From Deltaproteobacteria bacterium (GTDB lineage: Bacteria; Desulfobacterota; Syntrophobacteria; BM002), in the NCBI GenBank assembly GCA_020350905.1, contig CP070843.1, forward strand, positions 3,451,485 to 3,464,409: 12,925 bases of DNA. Direction: 5' to 3'. Both the position numbers and the translations under genes were made by a program. Below the pieces are notes generated by a model. The model was given only the letters and a program-made list of their open reading frames with translations. It made no database searches and had not been told where the DNA came from. Below are positions 6,314 to 12,925 of this stretch, in pieces; position 1 is the first letter of the stretch; each line of letters opens with the position of its first letter.

Positions 6314-7387
6314 ATGACAAACGAGACTCCAAAACACAAGAAGAAATCACCCTGGATGCTATACGGCATCCTGGCTGCTCTCTTGCTCGTGGCTCTACTG
6401 GTTTTTTATTTTGGCAGTCCAACCATCTCTTCGTCCTTTAAAGATCCCGTTTTTTTCTGGAAACGTCTTGTCAAACCACTGCTGCGCATGACCCTTCTCA
6501 TTTCTCTCGGGCTTTTCGCCGGCCAGATTATCGAAGCTTCGGGCTGGACCGGCCGTCTCTCAGCCATTGTGCGACCGCTGATGCGTTGGGGCCACCTGCC
6601 GGATGGGTCTGGAGCTTCTTTCACCACCGCTTTCGTTTCCGGCACAGCAGCTCAGGCCATGTTGGTGACCTTCCATGAGGAAGGTAAGCTCACCAAAAAA
6701 GAGGTGATTCTGACCAGTCTGTTGAATGGTTTGCCAGCCTATTTCCTCCATCTCCCGACGACATTTTTCATAATTCTTCCGCTGGCAGGTCAGGCCGGAC
6801 TACTTTATCTCGTTTTGACGCTGATAGCCACGCTACTCAGGACGGCAGGTCTGGTGACTTTTTCAAGATTTTCCCTTTCCCCACGTGGGCTGAAAATGGC
6901 AGACGAAAAAAGAGAAAGAAAACCCTGGGAGGCCGTTATTGAAGAGACCTGGCAGAAGTTTCTCAAGAGGTTACAGCGGATCATGCTGTTGGTGGTTCCT
7001 GTATACCTGGTAATAATGTTGGTAAGTCAGTTGGGTTTTTTTGGTTGGCTGCGCTTGAAGCTTGCCGGCGGGATCACCTCCACCGTGGTCCCGGTGGAGG
7101 CCATGAGTGTAGTAATCTTCAGCCTGGTGGCGGAATTCACTTCTGGGTTTGCAGCTGCAGGGGCTCTCTTAGAGGCCGGGACCCTTACCATTAGGGAGAC
7201 GGTGATCGCTTTGCTAGTGGGTAACGTGGTAGCGACCCCCGTGAGAGCACTTCGACATCAACTTCCCTACTACATGGGGATCTTTAGACCGAAGCTTGGG
7301 GTTCTGTTAATCACCCTGGGACAAACGCTCAGGGTGATGAGCGTTATCATAGTTGGGACCGTGTACGTATTACTAACGGCTCTGTAG
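6314..7387 (+). CDS. Gate-domain (nucleoside-recognition-like) membrane protein in a B12 operon
   Basis: An inner-membrane protein of 357 residues with about eight hydrophobic helices (for example 15-34, 58-74, 131-177, 222-240, 262-286, 296-309 and 328-354) and a charged cytoplasmic N-tail (MTNETPKHKKK). The pattern fits the Gate/nucleoside-recognition superfamily, which includes transporters and spore-maturation-like proteins. Two halves repeat each other: FVSGTAAQAML..EEGKLTKKEVILTSLLNG (107-139) and FTSGFAAAGALLEAGTLTIRETVIALLVGN (275-304). Both are followed by a Pro-containing loop and another helix pair ending LLR or TLR. A hydrophilic linker (~187-220) separates them. The start ATG has tgagga immediately before it, unusually close. 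It sits between cbiL and cobQ under the B12 riboswitch, so a role in moving a B12 precursor, lower-ligand nucleoside or cobalt is plausible but unproven. Confidence 0.8.
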   Translation: MTNETPKHKKKSPWMLYGILAALLLVALLVFYFGSPTISSSFKDPVFFWKRLVKPLLRMTLLISLGLFAGQIIEASGWTGRLSAIVRPLMRWGHLPDGSGASFTTAFVSGTAAQAMLVTFHEEGKLTKKEVILTSLLNGLPAYFLHLPTTFFIILPLAGQAGLLYLVLTLIATLLRTAGLVTFSRFSLSPRGLKMADEKRERKPWEAVIEETWQKFLKRLQRIMLLVVPVYLVIMLVSQLGFFGWLRLKLAGGITSTVVPVEAMSVVIFSLVAEFTSGFAAAGALLEAGTLTIRETVIALLVGNVVATPVRALRHQLPYYMGIFRPKLGVLLITLGQTLRVMSVIIVGTVYVLLTAL

Positions 7388-7445
7388 AGGACTCTCACCC
7401 GCTTCTGCGGGCTCGCTCGAGTCCTCAGAGACTCTGTGGTCTCTG
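7387..7445 (+). repeat. Two adjacent hairpins in the gap before cobQ
   Basis: The first hairpin has outer arms GAGGACTC (7387-7394) and GAGTCCTC (7419-7426) and an inner stem CCCGC/GCGGG (7398-7402, 7407-7411) with a TTCT loop. The second pairs CAGAGAC (7426-7432) with GTCTCTG (7439-7445). It overlaps the stop codon of the Gate-domain gene and lies 32 bases before cobQ. No T tract follows either hairpin, so neither looks like an intrinsic terminator. An mRNA-stability or dispersed-repeat role is more likely. Confidence 0.6.
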
Positions 7446-7477
7446 TGCGAGACTTTTCAGTTCGAGGAAGAAAGACT

Positions 7478-9004
7478 ATGGCCAAAGCTAAGAATTTGAT
7501 GATCCTTGGGACCGGTTCGGATGTGGGAAAGAGCATCCTTGTGGCCGGCCTGTGTCGGATTCTCAAACAAGACGGCTACAGGGTAGCTCCATTCAAGGCC
7601 CAGAACATGGCACTCAACTCCTTCATCACGCCGGAGGGGGGCGAGATGGGCAGGGCTCAAGTGGTACAAGCAGAGGCTGCTGGCATTGAACCACATGTTG
7701 ATATGAATCCAATCCTACTGAAGCCCACCTCCAACGTGGGCTCCCAGGTCATATTGCACGGGAAGGTAGTCGGTAATTTTACTGCTGCAGAGTACTATCA
7801 GAAGAAATCTGATCTGGTAACGCAGGTCTTGGAAAGCTATCGTCGCCTGGAGGCACAATACCAGGTCCTGCTGATGGAGGGAGCTGGCAGTGCAGCAGAA
7901 ATTAATCTCAAGGATAAGGACCTGGTAAACTTTTCCATGGCGGAGCGGGTAGAGGCCCCAGTGTTGTTGGTGGCAGACATCGACCGAGGAGGAGTATTTG
8001 CAAGTATTGTCGGACACATGGAGCTTTTCACGCCAGCAGAGCGGGACCTGGTAAAGGGGTTAATCATCAACAAGTTCAGAGGAGACCCATCCTTGCTGCT
8101 TTCTGGGGTTGACTTTCTCGAGAGTCGCACCGGCAAGCCGGTTCTGGGCCTGGTGCACTATTTTACGGATATCCACATTCCCGAAGAAGACAGTGTTGCC
8201 CTGGACCTCAAGATGAGGGCGACAAAAGAGAGACCACAAGAACAGGTGCGGGTTGGTGTTATCCGTCTGCCGCACATTTCAAACTACACGGACTTCGACA
8301 GCCTCGAGCAAGAGCCATCAGTTAACCTTTCCTATTTCACTGCTCCCGAGCAGGTTTTTGATATGAATCTGGTTATTCTACCCGGCAGCAAGAATACCCT
8401 CAACGATCTTCGTTATCTGCACAATCAGGGCATTGCTGAGGCAATCATTTCTTTTCATGCCAGAGGCGGTACTGTGGTCGGCATTTGCGGCGGGTACCAG
8501 ATGCTGGGCCAAAAAGTGCTGGACCCTATGAGGGTGGAGAGCGACCTCCAAGAAATAACCGGCCTGGGCTTGCTGGATATGGAGACAGAACTATTGGGAG
8601 AAAAGGTGACAACTCAGGTCAGGGCCAGGTTGCTCTGGCCAGAACTGGCTGATCCCGCTGACCAGGTGCACGGCTATGAAATCCACATGGGGCAGAGTCG
8701 GGTTCTGGGGCCAGCCACTCCCCTGCTGGAAATTGTGGAACGCAACGGTAAGCCGGTGCAGGTCAAGGACGGCCTGATTTCCAGCGATGGCCGCGTCTGG
8801 GGAAGTTACTTGCACGGCCTGTTTGATAACGATGGCTTGAGGCACCGCCTCATTAGCCGGCTCATGAGTGTTGATGATGTGGAGCTAACCACGGAGAGAT
8901 TGGGATCTTTCCGTCGCTGGAAAGAGGAGCAGTACGACAAGTTGGCCTCGCATCTTCGCAACCACCTCGACATGGATCTCATTTATCAAATCATCGGTAC
9001 TTGA
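7478..9004 (+). CDS. cobQ: Cobyric acid synthase (CobQ/CbiP)
   Basis: Uses glutamine and ATP to amidate the b, d, e and g side chains of adenosylcobyrinic a,c-diamide, giving adenosylcobyric acid late in B12 synthesis. The 508 residues match the family's usual length. The N-terminal synthetase domain has the P-loop-like LGTGSDVGKS (10-19), FKAQNMALNSF (39-49) and MEGAGSAAEINL (133-144). The C-terminal class I glutamine amidotransferase domain has the nucleophile Cys337 in GICGGYQM and His446 in GSYLHGLFDN. Everything needed for activity seems present. A GTG start 42 bases upstream is in frame, but its extension is encoded by the hairpin region. The ATG with gagga nine bases before it gives the normal MAKAKNLMILGT start. 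It is the last gene of the operon, converging on terC with a 55-base gap. Confidence 0.95.
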   Translation: MAKAKNLMILGTGSDVGKSILVAGLCRILKQDGYRVAPFKAQNMALNSFITPEGGEMGRAQVVQAEAAGIEPHVDMNPILLKPTSNVGSQVILHGKVVGNFTAAEYYQKKSDLVTQVLESYRRLEAQYQVLLMEGAGSAAEINLKDKDLVNFSMAERVEAPVLLVADIDRGGVFASIVGHMELFTPAERDLVKGLIINKFRGDPSLLLSGVDFLESRTGKPVLGLVHYFTDIHIPEEDSVALDLKMRATKERPQEQVRVGVIRLPHISNYTDFDSLEQEPSVNLSYFTAPEQVFDMNLVILPGSKNTLNDLRYLHNQGIAEAIISFHARGGTVVGICGGYQMLGQKVLDPMRVESDLQEITGLGLLDMETELLGEKVTTQVRARLLWPELADPADQVHGYEIHMGQSRVLGPATPLLEIVERNGKPVQVKDGLISSDGRVWGSYLHGLFDNDGLRHRLISRLMSVDDVELTTERLGSFRRWKEEQYDKLASHLRNHLDMDLIYQIIGT

Positions 9005-9059
9005 GATTTAGTTGTGATTTTACCCGCCAAGCTGTGTTTCTCTTCTCTACTTCCTGGTT

Positions 9060-9878
9060 TTATCCCCCTGCCACACTCGCCTTTTTTCTCCGCCGCAGAG
9101 GAAGAGGATCTTTCTCGCGTTTCCGCTCCAGCCAGTTCTGATACACATCTACCGTGAACATCAGCAAAAGGATGAAGATAACAATCCACTGGGGAATATA
9201 GGGAAAGGCATTACCGTTTACCGTTACATGTGCAACATGTCCCCCTTCGAGAATCAGGACGAAACCAATCAACAGAAGAACGAACAGTCCCAGAATCTCA
9301 AAGTCTGGGTTCGTCGTCATATAGTTAGAAATGTATTCGGCAAACAACAGCATCAGCATAACCGAAATAACGACCGACCCCACCATGACCAGAAAAACGT
9401 CCGTCATCCCGACGACGGTGAGAATGGAGTCCACAGAAAACAGCAGATTTATACCGACTATGAGGAAAACCACCTGGCTAAAGCGGTCTGCTTTCTCCAC
9501 TTCCTGCTCCATCCCTTTAGACTTCAACCTGAGTTCTTTGACACCTTTCCATATGAGGAAGAGTCCACCGACGCATAGCACCAAGGACTTTCCGCTCAAC
9601 TCAGCATGCAGTCTAAGCCATGAAAGGTAATAGGTGTCGAGTTGGTAAAAGACCCCCGTGACGTATTTGAGGATGTAGCTGACAATCGATAAAAGGAGGA
9701 TGCGAAAGACCATGGCCAGCACTAAGCCAAGGTTGACTGCTTTTGTGCGCTGAGACGCGGGCAATTTGTTGGCAATGATCGTGATGATAATGAGATTGTC
9801 TGCACCGAGAGCGATCTGGATCAACGTTATTGAAAAAAGGCTAATCCAGATTTTGGGATCAACAAGTAAATCTATCAT
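9060..9878 (-). CDS. TerC-family integral membrane protein
   Basis: A 272-residue inner-membrane protein of the TerC family, whose members are linked to tellurite resistance, manganese export or membrane-associated metal handling. It has seven or so hydrophobic helices. The two family hallmark acidic motifs lie in the first and the later half: LGADNLIIITII (24-35) and LLFSVDSILTVVGMTD (145-160). It ends in a basic tail (~250-267, many Arg/Lys) on the cytoplasmic side. The start at 9878 has cggagaac seven bases upstream and gives the normal short N-terminus. The longer in-frame start 75 bases upstream would add Cys- and Tyr-rich residues not expected in the family. It is convergent with cobQ and probably a single-gene unit. 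Substrate cannot be told from sequence. Confidence 0.9.
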   Translation of the reverse strand: MIDLLVDPKIWISLFSITLIQIALGADNLIIITIIANKLPASQRTKAVNLGLVLAMVFRILLLSIVSYILKYVTGVFYQLDTYYLSWLRLHAELSGKSLVLCVGGLFLIWKGVKELRLKSKGMEQEVEKADRFSQVVFLIVGINLLFSVDSILTVVGMTDVFLVMVGSVVISVMLMLLFAEYISNYMTTNPDFEILGLFVLLLIGFVLILEGGHVAHVTVNGNAFPYIPQWIVIFILLLMFTVDVYQNWLERKREKDPLPLRRRKKASVAGG

Positions 9879-9978
9879 TGCTGTTCTCCGTTTGTAATAA
9901 GAAGGGCAAGAACCGCAGAAAATGATCAGCCAATACAAATAGCATAATGACACCGATTAAAACAGTCTGGGTATATTC

Positions 9979-10008
9979 TATTTACCCTGCATGGAAGGTA
10001 TCTGCCAA
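9979..10008 (-). promoter_or_regulatory. Possible promoter of the TerC-family gene
   Basis: Read on the minus strand, TTGGCA (10003-10008) is followed 18 bases later by TAAATA (9979-9984). This would give a leader of about 95 bases before the gene. Both boxes are reasonable but imperfect. Small inverted repeats lie in the same stretch (GGGTA/TACCC at 9969-9987, and TCTGCC/GGCAGA at 10001-10039). I found no yybP-ykoY manganese riboswitch core here. The remaining bases to 10137 show nothing else definite. Confidence 0.3.
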
Positions 10009-10137
10009 TAAAGGTCAATATCCATACCCATCAGGCAGAAACCGTAACAGCGCTTCATCCCTCCGCTCCACTCTTAACCAGAGCACACAGGAATAAATTT
10101 TGCATGTTCAGCTGGTCGAATCATCTGGAGGGGCACC

Positions 10138-10503
10138 ATGTTTCGCCTAGAGGTGAAATTCCAAAACCTCACAATGAAAGAGTACATTCCCCAAGAAGCG
10201 TGTACCTTGACTATTGGTCGTCATAGCGAAAATGACATTGTTCTCAGAGATAGCAGTGTCTCCCGCTACCATGCATGCATTATGAGAGAAGGCGAGAATC
10301 TCCTTGTAACCGACAAAGGAAGCAAGAACGGGACTATTGTTAATGGACTAAAAGTGGAATCAGTCAGGCTCGAAGATGGTGACGTTATCAGAATTGGTGA
10401 CAACCTCGTTATCGTAGTATCTGTTACCACAAACATGGTGACAGGCTCAACGGTAACCGGAGAGCACGTCAGAACAGCGACTATGTCCAATAGTTCTGAC
10501 TGA
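10138..10503 (+). CDS. Small stand-alone FHA-domain protein
   Basis: A 121-residue cytoplasmic protein that is almost entirely one forkhead-associated domain, a phosphothreonine-binding module. The hallmark residues are all present: Gly27-Arg28 in LTIGRHSENDIVL, Ser42-Arg43 and His45 in SSVSRYHACI, and Asn64-Gly65 in GSKNGTIVNG. The domain covers about residues 3-95. A tail of ~25 residues rich in Thr and Ser (TTNMVTGSTVTGEHVRTAT) follows and could itself be phosphorylated. The start is set by a strong ggagg seven bases upstream. It is monocistronic, divergent from terC and convergent with the acidic protein gene at 10592. The phosphorylated partner is unknown; no kinase gene lies in the window. 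Confidence 0.92.
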   Translation: MFRLEVKFQNLTMKEYIPQEACTLTIGRHSENDIVLRDSSVSRYHACIMREGENLLVTDKGSKNGTIVNGLKVESVRLEDGDVIRIGDNLVIVVSVTTNMVTGSTVTGEHVRTATMSNSSD

Positions 10504-10591
10504 AGAGCTTTACGAGCCCGGATATTTTGCGAAAACGTTTCTGGGAAGTTTGGTCGGGGAGTTGGGGTAACGATACTGTTATCAAGCAGCG

Positions 10592-11857
10592 TCAAAAGGC
10601 TAAATCGGCACTATAGAATTCTACTCTACCCTTCTTGAATAGTATTTTCTTTGCTTCTTCAACAGACAAGTGACCGTCAATTATTGCAGCAGTCAATTTA
10701 TAGAGCACGCGCGTATCTATGAAGATCAGGTCGTCAAGCTGATCTTCGTCGTCATCAGCGTATGCCAAGCCTCTATCTTTGGGGTCAGTCTCTCTGTCGT
10801 AATTTACAATGAGTGCGCCATCAGCTCTCGCACCCAATCCAGAATATCGCAGATCCTGCCACATTTGGGTGATACTCTTATGGGTCGAAGATGCGCTGGA
10901 GGTGCTCTTAATTTTAGCTAAAATCTTTCTACTATCATATTTTATCAAAATATTTTCGTTGAATTCGGCTCCCTTGGTTTCATGGAGAAAAAATAATTTC
11001 AAGGACCAGTACTTGGCAAATATCAGCATGACAGCTTTTCTCAGTGCTTCACCCTCTAGGTATAAGATGCTCCTCAAAGGTACATAGGTCTTCGTTACCT
11101 GCTCTTTTTCGGCAACAAGTTTTTCTATCTCCTGTTCATATTCTGCTATTTTTCTATCAATGGCGTGTACAGCCAGAGGATAATATCGGCTGCTACCTAT
11201 CCAATTTGTCTTGTCAGATGTCACCTCTGGCTTTCCATCAATAGCTGTAACATCATGCGGTTTACTAGGGGCTTCTTTCACGGGCTCTAGGCTGATGAAT
11301 AGATTGTCGGGAAGTTCATCCTCAGACTCAAGTATCTCTCCAGTCCCACCTGTTTGATCAGAGGCTTCAGCCGCCAGCCCCAGATTGGCATTGCCTTCAT
11401 CCGAGGGATCCTTACCAACGCCAAGAGATTCCTTTTCCTCTTCCTCTGTTTGGGGTGACTCCTCGAGAAGCTCGGCTGCAAGTGACTCGCTCGATTCGAA
11501 CAGTTCCACCAGCGATGCTTCAAAATCGAGACCCGCGTCACTCTTTTTAATCAGCGTCTCGTTGCTATCACCGATATTGCCACCCATCAAATCTTCATCT
11601 AGCGTGTCATCGAGTTCTTCTCCCTCAACCAGGAAAAGATCAAGAGTTGTTTCTATCGTTTCTAAGTTTTCGTCCGGGGGCTCAGCATCGAACGCTCCAG
11701 CCGAATCCTTTCTGCCAGTGGGCAAACCATCTGGGGCTGGAGCGGTTTCTTCCACTGGATCCACTAGATCAACAATCTCATCTTCAATATTTTCTGCCCG
11801 GATGTCTAGCTCGGCATTCTTGTCCACAGAGCTTTTTTTCCTGGAAAGCTTTCCCAT
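10592..11857 (-). CDS. Acidic protein with a C-terminal degenerate nuclease-like domain
   Basis: A 421-residue cytoplasmic protein of unknown function. After a basic start (MGKLSRKK), residues ~15-215 are strongly acidic and low in complexity (runs such as EEGEELDDTLDEDL-like stretches, Asp, Glu, Ser and Thr), probably disordered. Residues ~230-256 (IDRKIAEYEQEIEKLVAEKE) look like a coiled coil. Residues ~257-415 resemble nuclease-fold proteins: YLEGEALRKAVMLIF as the first helix, ENILIKYDSRKILAKIKSTS as the core strands, GALIVNYDRETDPKDR and a final LYKLTAAIIDGHLS. The expected Glu-x-Lys catalytic pair reads Lys-Ile-Lys (315-317), so catalysis is doubtful. The ATG at 11857 has aagga 12 bases upstream. 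An ATG 18 codons earlier is less convincing. Family assignment is tentative. Confidence 0.75.
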   Translation of the reverse strand: MGKLSRKKSSVDKNAELDIRAENIEDEIVDLVDPVEETAPAPDGLPTGRKDSAGAFDAEPPDENLETIETTLDLFLVEGEELDDTLDEDLMGGNIGDSNETLIKKSDAGLDFEASLVELFESSESLAAELLEESPQTEEEEKESLGVGKDPSDEGNANLGLAAEASDQTGGTGEILESEDELPDNLFISLEPVKEAPSKPHDVTAIDGKPEVTSDKTNWIGSSRYYPLAVHAIDRKIAEYEQEIEKLVAEKEQVTKTYVPLRSILYLEGEALRKAVMLIFAKYWSLKLFFLHETKGAEFNENILIKYDSRKILAKIKSTSSASSTHKSITQMWQDLRYSGLGARADGALIVNYDRETDPKDRGLAYADDDEDQLDDLIFIDTRVLYKLTAAIIDGHLSVEEAKKILFKKGRVEFYSADLAF

Positions 11858-11891
11858 TAAACTGCTTTCCTTTTCATGGGACAGAGACGCA

Positions 11892-11921
11892 ATTATGCAA
11901 AGCGAAAGCACTTTGGTGCAA
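11892..11921 (-). promoter_or_regulatory. Likely promoter of the acidic-protein gene
   Basis: On the minus strand TTGCAC (11916-11921) and CATAAT (11892-11897) are 18 bases apart. This puts the start of transcription near 11885, about 28 bases before the chosen ATG. The match supports the shorter start, because the longer reading frame would begin at 11911, inside the promoter. Confidence 0.5.
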
Positions 11922-12029
11922 ATCTTGTACCACTCGACGTCAAGCCTTTTTACTTGTCAATAAGAGTCCTGGTCCTTACCCTAAAGATTTCCGAATTCTC
12001 AGGACAAGATTGACCCTTAGTGAAATCTT

Positions 12030-12059
12030 TTGACCTGCAGAAAAAAGTTGTGCTAAGGT
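12030..12059 (+). promoter_or_regulatory. Possible promoter of the CsgG-family lipoprotein gene
   Basis: TTGACC (12030-12035) is followed 18 bases later by TAAGGT (12054-12059), preceded by TGC as in extended -10 promoters. The -35 box is good and the -10 box weak. It would give a leader of about 80 bases. The divergent gap 11858-12146 contains this, the opposite-facing promoter, and nothing else that I recognise. Confidence 0.35.
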
Positions 12060-12146
12060 TGGCATAGAAAATGCTCTGATCCGGTCACTTATTGAGTTTC
12101 TCAAGTACGTCCTTACTATTCATGCAATCTTTACAAGGAGAGGCCT

Positions 12147-12815
12147 ATGTTGAAGACAAGAAATGGCTTTCTGCAGATGGGATTCCTTGCAGCTTTTCTC
12201 TTTGCTTTGGGCTGTGCTGGTTTAGGTGGAGAGACCAAGAAGGATGAAGAGAGCACGCCCAGAACGTTGCCCGCTTATCAGTACTCCGGGAAGAAAATAC
12301 CCATTGTGGTTATGGACTTTGAAACCAGCGTTCCAGGTCATGACTGGCGGGTGGGGAGGGGAGCCTCCGACATGCTCATCACCGCGCTGTTCAAAACCAA
12401 AAAGTACAGGGTCTACGAGCGGGAAAGACTCAAGAGCATCATGAAAGAGCAGAAGCTACAGATGAGCGGCGCTGTTGATATGTCTACCGCGGTCCAGATC
12501 GGCAAACTTGTGGGGGCCAAATACATTCTTACTGGCGCGGTAACCGAGTTTGGTGTGTCAAAATCGGGCGCCCAGGGCGGCGGTTATTTCTCTGTTGGTA
12601 AAAAATATTACAGAGCAGCTGTGGACGTGCGTGCAGTGAACGTGAAAACCGGCGAGATCGTTTTTGCTGATACCGGCACTGGCAGCCTGAAAAGCAAGTC
12701 AGTGAGCGTTTTGGGCTTCGGCGGCGGGGAAAGTTACGACGAGAAGAAGGCATCTGAATCCATGCGCATGGCCATCGACGACGTGATGTCTAGAATCTAT
12801 ATCGAACTGAACTAA
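12147..12815 (+). CDS. CsgG-family outer-membrane lipoprotein
   Basis: A 222-residue lipoprotein. The signal sequence (basic start, hydrophobic 8-21) ends in ALGC with the lipidated Cys23. Ala at the next position suggests sorting to the outer membrane. From residue ~50 it follows the CsgG family: KIPIVVMDFETS, a helix with GRGASDMLITALFKTKKYRVYERERLKSI, AVQIGKLVGAKYILTGAVTEFG, and the strands RAAVDVRAVNVKTGEIVFADTG. CsgG in curli systems is a secretion pore, but no curli genes are nearby. Many stand-alone members of this family have unknown roles in the periplasm or envelope. Compared with E. coli CsgG (about 277 residues) it is shorter. The ATG has aaggag eight bases upstream, and a strong terminator ends the unit. 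Confidence 0.88.
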   Translation: MLKTRNGFLQMGFLAAFLFALGCAGLGGETKKDEESTPRTLPAYQYSGKKIPIVVMDFETSVPGHDWRVGRGASDMLITALFKTKKYRVYERERLKSIMKEQKLQMSGAVDMSTAVQIGKLVGAKYILTGAVTEFGVSKSGAQGGGYFSVGKKYYRAAVDVRAVNVKTGEIVFADTGTGSLKSKSVSVLGFGGGESYDEKKASESMRMAIDDVMSRIYIELN

Positions 12816-12844
12816 GTAATCAAAGAAAAACGACAAACTACATT

Positions 12845-12885
12845 GCCGCATGGGAGCAATAAAATTGCCCTCATGCGGCTTTTTT
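12845..12885 (+). terminator. Intrinsic terminator of the CsgG-family gene
   Basis: GCCGCATGGGAGCAAT (12845-12860) pairs with ATTGCCCTCATGCGGC (12864-12879) around an AAA loop. The 16-base-pair stem has one wobble and one mismatch. A run of six T (12880-12885) follows. It starts 30 bases after the stop codon. Nothing recognisable lies between it and the window end. Confidence 0.92.
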
Positions 12886-12925
12886 ATTTTTCTGCGATAT
12901 GTCAGACTACTACATATCCCAGAGA

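Noticed and set aside
9879..10137. Manganese (yybP-ykoY) riboswitch upstream of the TerC-family gene
   Set aside because: This riboswitch often precedes such genes, but I could not find its conserved core on the minus strand.
10504..10591. Bidirectional terminator between the convergent FHA and acidic-protein genes
   Set aside because: I could find no stem of useful length followed by a T tract on either strand.
11385..11963. 192-codon plus-strand serine-rich open frame
   Set aside because: Its serine runs are the antisense reading of the Glu/Asp/Ser-rich codons of the acidic protein gene.

Overview
The window reads as chromosomal DNA of an anaerobic, Gram-negative bacterium, most likely a Desulfobacterota (deltaproteobacterial) sulfate reducer or syntroph. 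This is an inference from three things: an exported CbiK-type cobaltochelatase, anaerobic-route B12 enzymes (CbiK, CbiL, CobQ/CbiP), and intergenic palindromic repeats of a kind common in that group. A lipoprotein signal and a CsgG-family protein point to an outer membrane.

Left edge (1-600): a remnant of an alpha-amylase-family gene in which the N-terminal ~40 residues are joined directly to the C-terminal ~60. It is overlapped at its 3' end by a convergent small cysteine-rich protein gene.

Centre (750-9004): one plus-strand cobalamin operon. A good sigma-70-type promoter (750-779) leads into a long cobalamin riboswitch (about 790-1095) with an enlarged peripheral arm. It is followed by an antiterminator/terminator pair (1145-1204). 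Then come exported cobaltochelatase cbiK, corrinoid-type ABC importer btuC-btuD-btuF, cobalt-factor II methyltransferase cbiL, an uncharacterised Gate-domain membrane protein, and cobyric acid synthase cobQ. The cluster thus combines uptake (BtuCDF), cobalt insertion (CbiK), an early ring methylation (CbiL) and late side-chain amidation (CobQ). The middle B12 enzymes are not in the window. Each of the four gaps after btuD carries an inverted or direct repeat.

Right part (9060-12925): unrelated single genes. There is a minus-strand TerC-family membrane protein, a plus-strand small FHA-domain protein, and a minus-strand 421-residue protein with a long acidic N-terminus and a C-terminal domain resembling a degenerate PD-(D/E)XK nuclease fold. 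Last is a plus-strand CsgG-family lipoprotein closed by a strong intrinsic terminator.

The most interesting items are the exported chelatase encoded with an importer, the Gate-domain membrane protein in a B12-regulated operon with an internal duplication, the visible riboswitch switching structures, the eight-cysteine mini-protein, and the acidic/nuclease-like protein convergent with an FHA protein. No prophage, CRISPR array, tRNA or rRNA was seen.
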